DNA of 64,000 bases, from positions 1,736,001 through 1,800,000 of the forward strand of contig NZ_RBKS01000001.1 in the NCBI RefSeq assembly GCF_003634555.1, written 5' to 3'. The notes under the pieces were generated by a model. The model was given only the letters and a program-made list of their open reading frames with translations. It was not told where the DNA came from and made no database searches. Origin of the DNA: Frondihabitans australicus (GTDB taxonomy: Bacteria > Actinomycetota > Actinomycetes > Actinomycetales > Microbacteriaceae). Numbering within the stretch: position 1 is the stretch's first letter; every line of letters starts with the position of its first letter. Positions 24,854 through 34,534 of the stretch are shown one piece after another. A program made the position numbers and the translations under genes.

Positions 24854-25408
24854 ATGCCCTTCCCGCTGGAGACCGATCGGCTCACGATCGCCCCGCTCGC
24901 GCACACTCACGCCGAGGCGTTCGTCGCCTACCGTCGCGATCCGGAGGTCGCCCGCTACCAGTCCTGGGGCACCGACTACTCCCTCGACGACGCCACGCGC
25001 CTGATCGACGGCCAGCACGACGGGCGCCTGCCGATGCCGGGCCACTGGCTGCAGCTGGCGGTGCAGGATCGCCGATCCGCCGAGCTCCTGGGCGATCTCG
25101 CCCTGCACCGCTCCCCCGACCAGCCCGACACCTTCGAGATCGGCATGACGCTCGCGCCCGCCGCCCAGCATCGCGGCATCGCCTTCGAGGCCGTCGAGGC
25201 CCTGCTCGAGTTCGTCTTCGAGCAGGAGCACGCGCACCGCGTCACGGCCTTCTGCGACTCGCGGAACGCCCCCGTCGCCCGGCTCCTGACGAGACTCGGG
25301 TTCCGCCACGAGTCGACGGCAGTGGAGGCCGACTGGTTCAAGGACGAGTGGACGACCCTCGAGGGGTACGCACTCCTGGCGCGCGAGAGGGAGGCCGCCG
25401 CGCTCTGA
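24854..25408 (+). CDS. GNAT family N-acetyltransferase, RimJ/RimL-like
   Basis: 184 residues. ETDRLTIAPLAHTHAEAF is the standard RimJ/RimL opening; IGMTLAPAAQHRGIAFEAVEALLEF contains the acetyl-CoA loop (QHRGIA, in place of QxxGxA) and NAPVARLLTRLGFRHESTAV is the C-terminal motif. It should acetylate a protein N-terminus or small amine with acetyl-CoA. TAAGGT six bases before the ATG indicates a leaderless transcript. It stands divergent from aspA without an obvious partner. Confidence 0.88.
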   Translation: MPFPLETDRLTIAPLAHTHAEAFVAYRRDPEVARYQSWGTDYSLDDATRLIDGQHDGRLPMPGHWLQLAVQDRRSAELLGDLALHRSPDQPDTFEIGMTLAPAAQHRGIAFEAVEALLEFVFEQEHAHRVTAFCDSRNAPVARLLTRLGFRHESTAVEADWFKDEWTTLEGYALLAREREAAAL

Positions 25409-25479
25409 CCGGCACGGCCGTCCGACCGGTACAGTGAGCCTCGACCTGGTTGGATTCACCAACCGTCCAGGAGAGCGCG

Positions 25480-26865
25480 ATGGCGGATCAGGAGTCCGCG
25501 CACGACACGGGCGCGGCATCGGCACCTCGGGGCGTCGGGCGTGCCCGCCGGCTCCTGCGCCTCACGCGCGGTCGCCGGGGTGCCGTGTGGGCGACCGGGC
25601 TCCTCCTGCTCGCGGCGATCGTGGTGACCGTCGAGCTGACGCCGGGGACGTCGTCGGGCTTCAGCGCCGTCATCAACAACTCGCAGAACACCGTCGGCAC
25701 GGCGCCGAACTTCAGCGCGTCGGGCGGGGTGCTGCCCTACAGCGACGGCTGGGCGGGCGGCGACACCGGCTGGATCGACTACGGCGGCACCTGGACGACC
25801 GCGTCGACGGCCTCGGGGGCGACGTACACCGAGTCGGCGGGCGGCGGCGCGGGCAACAAGGCGATCAGCGGTCAGACCAGCTGGACGGACTACACGCTGC
25901 AGGGCGACGTGAAGATCCTGTCGGGCACGCAAGCCGGCCTCGTGTTCCGCGTGACGAACCCCGGCGTGGGGGCCGACACCCTCAACGGGTACTACCTCGG
26001 GCTGTACACCTCGGGCACGATGACGCTCGGTCGAGAGAACAACAGCTACGCGTCCCTCAAGTCGTCGACGTACGCGGTCTCGACGAACACCTGGTACCAC
26101 CTCGCCGTGCAGGTCGTCGGCTGCGTCATCACGGCCTCGGTGGTCCAGGTCGGCGCCACGCCGCCGGTGACGCCGACCTACCTCAGCTACACCGACACCG
26201 GTTGTCCCACCTCGGGCGCGATCGGAGTGCGCGACTACGCCTCGACGGCGGCGTTCCGCAACATCACGGCCACAGCGGGCGGCACGACCTCGACGACCAT
26301 CGCGCCGTACTATGCGCCGTTCGCCAACGTGCTCACTCCCCAGTACGGGCAGACGACCTACGGCGGGCTCTGGACGGCGTCGTCGGCGAACGAGACCTAC
26401 ACCGACAACACGGGCGGGCAGGGCGACAAGTCCGTGATGGGTCTCACGACCTGGGGCAACTACTCGCTGACCGGCGACGTGCAGCTGAACTCGTCGGCCA
26501 CGACGTCGACGAGCTCGGGGTTCATCGTGCGCGTCGTGAACCCGTCCAACGCCGTGAACGGCATGACGGGCTACTACGCCGGCGTCTCGTCGACCTCGCT
26601 CGTGCTCGTCGACATCAACAGCGGCACCGCGACGACGATGGCGACCGCTGCCCTGCCCGCGACGCTCGGCACGAACACCTGGTACCACCTCACGGTCGAG
26701 GCCGTCGGCTGCACCATCACGGCGACGGCCCAGCTGAAGACCGGGTCGGCGCTGACCGTCGCGTCGGCGACCGACTCCACCTCGTGCCAGACCACCGGCG
26801 CGGTCGGCGTACGCACGATCGGGACGTCGGCCACCTGGCGCGACGTGGCCGTCACGCCGCGGTGA
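25480..26865 (+). CDS. Surface/secreted protein with two concanavalin A-like (lectin-like) repeats
   Basis: 461 residues. A cytoplasmic arginine-rich start (about 1-38) precedes one hydrophobic helix (VWATGLLLLAAIVVTVEL) and then SSGFSAVINNSQNTVGTAPNF, which resembles actinobacterial SipW-dependent-type exported proteins. Two homologous units of about 190 residues follow (about 75-260 and 270-461), each with a G-x-W start, W..Y.L.GDV, G(L/F)(V/I)(F/V)RV.NP, GYY(L/A)G, TNTWYHL, GC.ITA and GA(I/V)GVR. This is the jelly-roll of LamG/DUF1080-like carbohydrate-binding domains. No hydrolase motif is seen. Probably glycan binding or a pilus-like surface role. CAGGAG precedes the ATG. Confidence 0.75.
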   Translation: MADQESAHDTGAASAPRGVGRARRLLRLTRGRRGAVWATGLLLLAAIVVTVELTPGTSSGFSAVINNSQNTVGTAPNFSASGGVLPYSDGWAGGDTGWIDYGGTWTTASTASGATYTESAGGGAGNKAISGQTSWTDYTLQGDVKILSGTQAGLVFRVTNPGVGADTLNGYYLGLYTSGTMTLGRENNSYASLKSSTYAVSTNTWYHLAVQVVGCVITASVVQVGATPPVTPTYLSYTDTGCPTSGAIGVRDYASTAAFRNITATAGGTTSTTIAPYYAPFANVLTPQYGQTTYGGLWTASSANETYTDNTGGQGDKSVMGLTTWGNYSLTGDVQLNSSATTSTSSGFIVRVVNPSNAVNGMTGYYAGVSSTSLVLVDINSGTATTMATAALPATLGTNTWYHLTVEAVGCTITATAQLKTGSALTVASATDSTSCQTTGAVGVRTIGTSATWRDVAVTPR

Positions 26866-26868
26866 CGG

Positions 26869-27876
26869 CTAGGTCGTCACGACGAGTTTGCCGGCGCCGC
26901 CGCCCGCGATCATCGCCTCGTGCGCGGCCCCGATCTCGTCGAGCGTGAACACCGCCTGGATCGGCACCACGGCCCGCCCGGCAGCCACCTCGTCGAGGAA
27001 TTCCTGCAGAACCTCGGCGGGCAGGTCGCCGGCGTCGCCCGCGTAGGCGGCCAGCCGGACGCCGCGCGGCAGCCAGCCGTTCGGGTAGAAGTCGGGCAGC
27101 ACCCACTGGTTCGAGAGCATGCCGGTGAAGCACACGGCGCCGTGGTAGCCGGTCGCCAGGAGCGTGTCGCGCACGGTCGGCACGCCGACGAGCTCGAGCG
27201 CGCTGCCGACGCCCTCGGGCGCGATGGCCCGCACCTGCGCCGCGACGTCCCCGTCGTCGACGAGCGGGTGGTCGACGCCGATCGCCCTCAGCGCGTCGAA
27301 CTTCGACTCGTCGCGCGTCGTCGCGAACACGGTCATCCCGCGCTGCTTGGCGAGCACGGCCGCCGCCATCCCGACGCTCGACGTGCCGCCGCGGATCAGC
27401 ACGCTCGACCCCGGCTGGGCGTCCATGCCGACCGTGAGCGAGCCGTACGCGGTCTGCAGCATCTCGGGCACCGCTCCGAGCGTCGACCACGGCAGGTCGC
27501 TCGTGAACGGGATCACCTGCGACACCGGCACCGAGGTGTACTCCGCATAGCCGCCGTCGAACGTGCGCCCCATGCCACCCATCATCGCGACGACCTGCTG
27601 GCCGGGCTCGAACTCGCCGCCGGGAGCCGCGACGACCTCTCCGGTCGCCTCGATCCCGAGGACGCGCGGGAAGGTCACGCCCTGGGCCATGCCCATGCGG
27701 GTGTGGAGCTCGGAGCGGTTGAGGCCGAAGGCCCGCACGCGGATCAGCACACGGCCGGGCTCGGGGAGGGGCACGGGCAGGTAGCGGAGGGCGAGTGCCC
27801 CGGGCTCCTGCTCGGTGCCGGGTGCGGCGAGCACGGCGGCCCTCATGGTGGCGGGAAGGGATGTGTCGGGGGTCAT
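26869..27876 (-). CDS. Zinc-independent quinone oxidoreductase / MDR-type alcohol dehydrogenase
   Basis: 335 residues of the medium-chain dehydrogenase/reductase superfamily. RVRAFGLNRSELHTRMGMAQGVTFPRVLGIEATGEV is the N-terminal catalytic domain without zinc-ligand cysteines, so a quinone reductase type is likely; VLIRGGTSSVGMAAAVLAKQRG is the NADPH-binding Rossmann loop. The ATG overlaps the stop of the upstream MarR gene by four bases (ATGA), so both form an operon under the palindromic promoter at 28344-28371. MarR plus quinone reductase pairs often respond to quinones or electrophiles; that is inferred. Confidence 0.9.
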   Translation of the reverse strand: MTPDTSLPATMRAAVLAAPGTEQEPGALALRYLPVPLPEPGRVLIRVRAFGLNRSELHTRMGMAQGVTFPRVLGIEATGEVVAAPGGEFEPGQQVVAMMGGMGRTFDGGYAEYTSVPVSQVIPFTSDLPWSTLGAVPEMLQTAYGSLTVGMDAQPGSSVLIRGGTSSVGMAAAVLAKQRGMTVFATTRDESKFDALRAIGVDHPLVDDGDVAAQVRAIAPEGVGSALELVGVPTVRDTLLATGYHGAVCFTGMLSNQWVLPDFYPNGWLPRGVRLAAYAGDAGDLPAEVLQEFLDEVAAGRAVVPIQAVFTLDEIGAAHEAMIAGGGAGKLVVTT

Positions 27877-28313
27877 TCGGAGTCCTCTCGGGTGGGTTCG
27901 GTGCGCAGGAGCCGAAGCGCTCGCGCCAGGTGGTCGAGGGTCGCGCCGTCGAGGCGGTCGCCGAGCCTGCGCGCGAGAGCCGCCTCGTACACCGGCGCCG
28001 CCCGGTCGAGCGTCGCCCGGCCCTCGCGGGTGAGCGCGACGAGCGAGGAGCGGCGGTCGACGGGGTTGGCCCGGCGCTCGACGAGGCCGGCCCGCTCGAG
28101 GCGGTCGGCGATCTTGCTCGCGCCGCCGACGGTGATGCGGAGGTCGTCGGCGATGTCGTTGACGCGGCAGACGTCGCGCGCCGCGATGACACGGAGCGAT
28201 TCGATGCTCGCGAGCGACGTGTCAGCCGCCTCGCGGAGATCGGCGTCGACGCCGTTCCAGAGGTCGATCTGGAATCGGACGAGGTCGGTGAACACCTGGT
28301 CGAGATCGGTCAT
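27873..28313 (-). CDS. MarR family transcriptional regulator
   Basis: 146 residues. The winged helix is clear: RVNDIADDLRITVGGASKIADRLERAGLVERRANPVDRRSSLVALTREG, with the DRRS wing typical of MarR proteins. The start at ATG 28313 has GAAGGG six bases ahead; ATGs at 28340 and 28355 are further upstream, lack ribosome sites and would overlap the promoter. A TTGACA promoter with a 22-base near-palindrome centred on TTCCATGGAA lies upstream, predicting self-repression. Its downstream partner is a quinone reductase-like enzyme. Confidence 0.93.
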   Translation of the reverse strand: MTDLDQVFTDLVRFQIDLWNGVDADLREAADTSLASIESLRVIAARDVCRVNDIADDLRITVGGASKIADRLERAGLVERRANPVDRRSSLVALTREGRATLDRAAPVYEAALARRLGDRLDGATLDHLARALRLLRTEPTREDSE

Positions 28314-28343
28314 GCGGCGCCCTTCGCGTGTGCTTTCCATCGA

Positions 28344-28371
28344 TTTAACTTCCATGGAAACTAAATGTCAA
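28344..28371 (-). promoter_or_regulatory. marR promoter with MarR operator in the spacer
   Basis: On the minus strand TTGACA (28366-28371) is a consensus -35. The 22-base near-palindrome 28344-28365, core TTCCATGGAA, with outer TTTA/TAAA arms, fills the spacer and overlaps a TTAAAT/TAAATC -10. Only two symmetric positions are mismatched. This is the best promoter-operator in the window. Confidence 0.85.
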
Positions 28372-28764
28372 GCACTCGAAGGTGGTTCTCGGTGGCGTAC
28401 CCCGGCGTGTCCTCCAAAGTGACCACAGGGTACGACCGTGTACCCCGATTCGGGTCCCCCCTTGTGCCGACACCCCCCTTGGGGACTGTGCGGTGTCCCC
28501 CGTCGATGGTTCCCTAGGTACCGAGGGAAGCCAGCAGCGAAGCGTCCAGGGGTATTCGGGTTACCCCGGACGCTTCGCTGCCATCACGGGAAGAAGCAGT
28601 CACAGGAACCACCGATTCGGACGCCTTCGGGCGGCGGTGGAGTCACGGCAGACGTCGATGCGACGTCAGGGCGTTGCCCATGCCGTTTTTCGGCGACGGC
28701 GATTTCTCGGGCGTCCCTCGTGACGATCCGCCTCTCGGGGAGGCGGACGTGAGAGGGAACGCAC
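28372..28764. other. Structured leader upstream of the GH16 gene, no protein gene
   Basis: No supported coding frame. Several stem-loops crowd the region on the plus strand: GGGTAC/GTACCC (about 28428-28444), GGGGAC/GTCCCC (28481-28486, 28495-28500), TTCCCT/AGGGAA (28511-28516, 28524-28529) and the large one at 28535-28580. TACCCC recurs several times. The GH16 gene starts at 28765, so this is probably a long promoter/leader. Confidence 0.6.
28535..28580 (+). other. Long stem-loop in the GH16 leader
   Basis: CAGCGAAGCGTCC (28535-28547) pairs with GGACGCTTCGCTG (28568-28580), continuing after a one-base bulge with GGGGTA/TACCCC around a 7-base loop. No U-tract follows, so it is more likely a structural leader element than a terminator of an upstream gene. 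Confidence 0.7.
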
Positions 28765-29991
28765 GTGAACAGCAGCATTCGGACCACCCTGACGGCCGCG
28801 GCCGTCATCGCAGGGCTCGCGCTCGCCGGCCAGGCCGCACCGGCCACGTCGGCGGTCCTCGCGCAGGGCACGACCGCGACGTCGTCGAGCACCCGCTCGG
28901 CCGGCTCGGTCGACGTCGTCGACACGTCGTCGCTCGGCGCGGCCTCGTCCGCGACGGCGGCTGCGAGCTCTCGGGCGACGACCGACAGCACGGCGGGCAC
29001 GTCCACCAGCACGGGGACCACCTCGACCACCGACACCGGCACCGCCGCGACCGTCTCGGACTACGCGGCCGCGTCCAAGTCGCAGGCGGCGGCGAGCGCG
29101 AAGGTCTCGTCGCAGCTGTCCAGCCCGCAGGCGACCGCCGTGGCCGACACGCGCGCCCGCAGCGGCAACACGGCCAACACCGTCATCCCGCCGACGGCCG
29201 CCACGAGCCTCCTCGCGGGCGGCACCGGCGCCTCGTCATCGACCGACACCTCCACCCCCGCGTCGCAGGATCCGAGTGCCGACTCGACCGCCATGCCGGT
29301 CGGCGACGTGACGACGAACGGCCGCACCTGGGTGCAGAGCTACGCGCAGGACTTCAACACCCCCGCCGCCCTCGGCTCGTTCTCGAAGGTCTACCCGTCG
29401 ATGGCGACGTACTCGGGCTTCAAGGACACCTCGGGCCAGGGCCTCTACGCCCCCGACAAGGTGCTCAGCGTCTCGAACGGCAACCTCGACTTCTACCTGC
29501 ACTCCGAGAACGGCCAGCCCCTCGTCGCCACCGTGATGCCCGACGACTACGCGCCGCACGTGACCGGGCGCGTCTCGATCCGGTTCAAGGCCGACGAGAC
29601 CGCCGGCTACAAGTTCGTGGGCATGTTCTGGCCGAGCGACGACGACTGGAACGAGGGCGAGATCGACTGGCCCGAGTCGGACCTCGGCCAGATCCCGCGC
29701 CCAGCGTCGGCCATGCCCGGCACCTACTCGAACGGCAACATGAAGTTCATGCCGGCCACCGAGATGTTCGCCGACAGCAACACCACCGGGTACCACACGG
29801 CGACGACCGAGTGGGACAAGAACGCGGTCCGCTTCTACTGGGACGGCCAGTTGGTCTCCACCGTGACGAATGCGGTGCCGACCACGGCGATGCGCGTCAC
29901 CCTCCAGGCCGAGACCTGGATCGGCGAGGGTGCGGTTCCGGCGAACGCCTCCGGTCACCTCGACATCGACTGGATCAGCATCTGGAACTGA
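28765..29991 (+). CDS. Secreted glycoside hydrolase family 16-like protein
   Basis: 408 residues. Signal peptide with AxA-type end (GQAAPATSA, about residue 30), then a long Ser/Thr/Ala-rich linker (about 35-170), then a C-terminal jelly-roll domain. WNEGEIDWPES contains the GH16 catalytic ExDxxE pattern, with TTEWDKNAVRFYWDGQLV as the typical following strand and DIDWISIW at the end. GH16 enzymes cleave beta-1,3/1,4-glucans, agar or xyloglucan; specificity is open. GTG at 28765 has AGAGGGA before it. The Ser/Thr linker suggests a cell-wall-spanning or glycosylated stalk. A structured 390-base leader precedes it. Confidence 0.87.
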   Translation: MNSSIRTTLTAAAVIAGLALAGQAAPATSAVLAQGTTATSSSTRSAGSVDVVDTSSLGAASSATAAASSRATTDSTAGTSTSTGTTSTTDTGTAATVSDYAAASKSQAAASAKVSSQLSSPQATAVADTRARSGNTANTVIPPTAATSLLAGGTGASSSTDTSTPASQDPSADSTAMPVGDVTTNGRTWVQSYAQDFNTPAALGSFSKVYPSMATYSGFKDTSGQGLYAPDKVLSVSNGNLDFYLHSENGQPLVATVMPDDYAPHVTGRVSIRFKADETAGYKFVGMFWPSDDDWNEGEIDWPESDLGQIPRPASAMPGTYSNGNMKFMPATEMFADSNTTGYHTATTEWDKNAVRFYWDGQLVSTVTNAVPTTAMRVTLQAETWIGEGAVPANASGHLDIDWISIWN

Positions 29992-30010
29992 GCCGACTCC
30001 TCGCCCGCTG

Positions 30011-30056
30011 ACGACCACGCGCCCGCCCCGATCCTCCGGGGCGGGCGCGCGGTCGT
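30011..30056. terminator. Bidirectional terminator between GH16 and ABC permease genes
   Basis: GCGCCCGCCCCG (30019-30030) pairs with CGGGGCGGGCGC (30037-30048), six-base loop, and ACGACC/GGTCGT (30011-30016, 30051-30056) extends the stem. It sits between convergent genes. Confidence 0.85.
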
Positions 30057-32800
30057 TCAGGCGACGAGGTCGCGCCGGGTTCGCAGGAGCGCCCGGGGTC
30101 GACGGCTGACGAGCCACGATCCCGCGGCGATCAGCAGCGGCATCCCGACCGCCGTCAGCCCGAGCTGGAGCCAGGGCGGCGTGAACGGCAGGTAGCCGTG
30201 GGTGATCCCCGGCCCCCGCAGGCCCAGAGCGAATGCCGGCACGAGCCCGAGGACCACGCCGATCACCGATCCCACGCCGACGACTACGACGCCCTGCCAG
30301 AAGCCGAAGGAGCGCTGGACGCGGGGCGCCGCTCCGACGACGGCGAGCACGTGGCTGTCGCGACGTCCGTCGGCTCGGGCCAGCGCCAGGGCGACGGCAG
30401 CGGCGCCCAGGGCGATGACGGTCGTGAGGCCGAGCAGGGCCCACGACCAGGTCGCGGCGTACAGCGAGGGCCCGGTCTCGAAGGCGACGTAGCCGTTGCC
30501 GATCGCGACCGTCAGGTCGGCCGCCACGGCGTCCTGCTCGGCGGTCGTGGGCGAGTGCGCCATCGTGGTGAACACCTGCGACGGCACGACGTGCATGCCG
30601 AGGCGATCCGCGGTGGCGCGTGTCACGAAGACGCCGTACTGCTCGGGATGGGCGGGCTCCTGGACGACGGCAGGCACGGTGTGAGAGGCCACCCGGGGCC
30701 CGGCTTCACCCGGGTTCGCGCCGGGCTTCACGGCGTCGAACGTCACGGTGCCGCCGGAGACGTACTGCGGGTAGAGCGAGACCGCTCCCCCGGCCTCGAG
30801 CGTGGCGAGGGACTCCGACGACACCTTCGCGCCCAGGATCGCGGCGAGGTCGTCGGGCGTGCCGACCGTGATGTGGTCCGACACCCCGATGCTGCCGAAG
30901 TACGAGGGGGCCGACGCCCCGAGTTTCGGCACCCGCACCGTCGTGTAGGTCGGCAGCGCCTTCCCGAGCACGCCGAGATCCGGGCTCGAGCTCAGGATGC
31001 GTGCGTGCGAGCCCGGCAGGTCGTGGTCGAGCACGCGGACGACCGACTGCCCGCCGACGAGGGTCGTCGTGCCGTCCGACTGACTCTCGTACAGGCTGAC
31101 CACGCCGGTGTTCATCGGCGACTGCCAGTCGTGGTTCCGGACCCCGAGCTCCTGCCCTCCGGCGAGGAGGCACATGGCGAACGCCGACACGAACACGCAG
31201 CTCATGATCGCGGCGAGCGCCGGCACGCTGCGGCCCGGGTTGCGTGCCGCGTCGCGCGCGGCCAGCCGGGCGCCGGTCCCCCACCGGCTCAGGATCGACG
31301 ACGCGCCGCGGAGAAGGAGCGGCGCGATGAGCACCATGCCGATCTGCATGACCACGGGACCCGTCGCCAGGAGCACGATGCCGCCGACGACCACCTGGCG
31401 CGGCGGATCGATCGTCTGGTTCGCGCCGATCGTGACGAGACCGCCCAGGAGGGCCACGATCGAGCCGCCCGCCACGACGAAGACTCCGACCATGGGGCGC
31501 CGGATCGACACCCTCGGTGGCCGGCGGGCCCCACGGAGCGCCGCCACGGTGTCGACCTTCGACGCGGCGCGCGCCGGGGCCGACGCGGCGGCCAGGCCGG
31601 CCACGATCGCTCCGGCGATGATCGCGGCCACGACGGGCACGTCGACCCGGAACTCGGGGTACTGGACCTGCGAGCCGCCGGCGATCCGCGGTTCGGCGAC
31701 GAAGGCCGCCGCGATGCCGCCGAGCGCTCCGGCGACTCCGCCCACGAGCCCCAGGATCGCGCCCTCGACGGCCATGACGCCGAAAAGCAGCCGACGCGTC
31801 GCCCCGACACTGGCCAGGATCGCGAACGACCGCTGACGGTGGCGCGCTCCGACCGCGAAGGCGGCGCCGGCCAGGAGGCAGACCTCGAACATCGCGAAGA
31901 CGCCGAGGAGCGCCACGAGCAGGACGTCGAGCCAGGGGCTCGAGACCGCCCCCGACGTCAGGTGCGGGCTCGTCGGCGGATGCAGGAGCACGTCGCGCGA
32001 CAGGACGGTCATGCCCTGACGGTTCAGCGCACGGACCTCCGACCACGGGACGACGCGGTCGGGGACGTAGTAGATGCGGGCCTGCACGGCGTCGAGCCGG
32101 TCGGCGTTCGAGGCATCCTGCGACCCGGCGCCCGGGAACGCGCCGAGCGCGCCGTAGACGACGTCGTCGGTGGATCGATCGGTCACGCCGCGGAGGGTCC
32201 CGACGACGCGGTACGTCGCGCGGGTCGGCTGCACCCGGACGACCGTGCCGCCGAGCCTGACGCCGAGTCGGGTCAGGGCGTGGGGGCTGACCAGGATCTC
32301 GTCAGCGGAGCGCGGGGCGCGACCGGACTGGAGGTCGTACGAGCCACGGAAGGACGGGCCCCACACGGCGCCCTCGACCGCGGCGATCGAGCCGACGCCG
32401 GTCGCGGTGCTGAGGATCGCGGTCGTCTGCTCCGTGGGGATGATCCGCGTGCCCTGCGGGAGCACCGCCTGGGGCGACAGGTAGTCATCGGCCTGCATGG
32501 TGCTCGAGTTGTCGGTGCCGCTCGAGTAGGTGAACGGGTCGTTCGGGGCCTGCTCGAGATGCGGATCGGGCGGGCTCACCACGCGGATCGCGGCCTGGTT
32601 CTGCCCGAGCTGGAATCGCGCGGTGTCGGCCGGCGTCGTGAGGTGGCTGGCCTCGACCGTGTCGATGCCCGTGACACCGACGATCGGCAGCGCTATCAGC
32701 CCCGCGATCAGGAGGCTGCGGCCGATCGACTGCAGAGCCATGCGGCGGGCGAGCCGGACGGCGAGCGACACGGCGCCCCGCGATGTTCCCCCGACGGCAC

Positions 32801-32804
<4 letters not shown>
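30057..32804 (-). CDS. FtsX-like ABC transporter permease
   Basis: 915 residues. An N-terminal helix is followed by a large extracytoplasmic domain (about 45-315), a first block of three helices with RQRSFAILASVGATRRLLFG (the FtsX/MacB signature loop), a helix pair in the middle, a second extracytoplasmic domain, and a last block of helices. This duplicated FtsX layout is that of MacB-type and antimicrobial-peptide exporters. The GTG start overlaps the ATPase stop by four bases (GTGA). Works with the ATPase at 32801-33526 under a PadR regulator; substrate may be a peptide, lipid or antibiotic. Confidence 0.9.
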
Positions 32805-33522
<718 letters not shown>

Positions 33523-33526
<4 letters not shown>

Positions 33527-34146
33527 GAGCGTGCCTCCGGCCCTGCGCCGCGCGCCGCCCGGGCGCGACGAACGGGTGCCTCGCCGAGCGGCAGGGCTGC
33601 GCCGAGGCCGCGCTCGGCCGCGCGGACGAGCGTGGTCTCGGAGTGGTCGAGCCAGCGGATCTCGGCCTCGGCCTGGAACAGGAGCGAGTCGACGACCAGC
33701 TGCCAGGCGAGGTCGTCCGCCGAGGTCGCGGGGCCGGTCGCGTTCTTGGAGCGCGTCAGCTCCTGAAGAACCTTGAACGTCGCGGCGCGCTGAGTCTGGA
33801 TCAGCGCGACGATGTCGACGCCGGGCAGCGTCACCGCGATCGCCAGCTTCATCGCCAGCTCGTCGCGGGGCGCGGCCGTGGTGCGCGGAACCGGGCTGCC
33901 GAGCCACGCGGCGACCTCGTCGTGGCCCTTCGCGGTGATGCGGTAGTAGATGTGCTCGCCCTCGCCCGAGGAGGCATCGTCGCGCTCCACCAGGCCGTCG
34001 CGCTCGAGGCGGTCGAGCGTCGTGTAGATCTGGCCGATGTTGAGGGGCCAGGTCGCGCCCGTGCGGCCCTCGAACTCGGCCCGCAGCTGGTACCCGTAGC
34101 ACGGGCCCTGATCGAGGATGGCGAGAAAACTCTGACGGATGGACAC
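33523..34146 (-). CDS. PadR family transcriptional regulator
   Basis: 207 residues. N-terminal winged helix FLAILDQGPCYGYQLRAEFE and WPLNIGQIYTTLDRLERDGLVERDD are the PadR pattern; the C-terminal half is the long helical dimer domain (PadR-s1/Vir-like). GTG at 34146 with AAGGGGG ahead. A palindrome centred on AGTATTGCATACT (34180-34192) stands 29 bases upstream, the likely operator. It should repress its own operon with the ABC exporter and release it on substrate or drug binding, as for LmrR-type regulators. Confidence 0.93.
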
Positions 34147-34174
34147 CGGGACCCCCTTTGTCGGCGACGATGCC

Positions 34175-34197
34175 TACTCAGTATTGCATACTCGGTA
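34175..34197. promoter_or_regulatory. PadR operator palindrome
   Basis: A 23-base dyad (34175-34197) whose core AGTATTGCATACT is symmetric around TGC, with TAC and GTA at the outer ends. It lies 29 bases before the PadR start in an otherwise GC-rich region. It also faces the divergent lysozyme-like gene. Confidence 0.75.
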
Positions 34198-34534
34198 CTG
34201 CCCCATTGAGCCGAAATTTTTTCATGCGAACGCATGGGTGAACAGAGGGTTCTGCCAGGCAAATAGGCGGACTTCTCCAGGATCGGTCTGCATACTCGCC
34301 ACTTCGCCTTCCCGGCCCCGGGCTCCGCCCGCCGAGAAGTGCGGGAGGCCTCCCATGCCTCCGCAGTTCCGCCACCGACCCGGTGCTCGCCTTCCGCGCG
34401 ACCGACTCGAGCCCTGCTCGAACCGCGCTGAGGCACGGCCTGGCGCGTCGCTCCACCGCAGGGAGCCCCGCGCGAGGCTCGGCGTTGCCCTGACCTCGCC
34501 GAAGCCCCGGAAGTCGGTCGACCAAAGGACAGGT
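34198..34534. other. Long leader of the second lysozyme-like gene
   Basis: About 340 bases without a credible gene. It opens with an A/T patch and a perfect palindrome CATGCGAACGCATG (34223-34236), then becomes GC-rich with a stem from TGCGGGAGGC to GCCTCCGCA near 34340-34365. I could not fit it to a known riboswitch class. It may be a regulatory leader for the cell-wall gene. Confidence 0.45.

Noticed and set aside
23118-25004. Long plus-strand open frame over aspA
   Set aside because: Mirror frame of a gene with complete aspartase signatures; no ribosome site or motif.
34198-34534. A ydaO-type (c-di-AMP) riboswitch in the leader of the lysozyme-like gene
   Set aside because: Tempting because such genes are known targets, but I could not find the conserved sequence blocks of that class on the plus strand.
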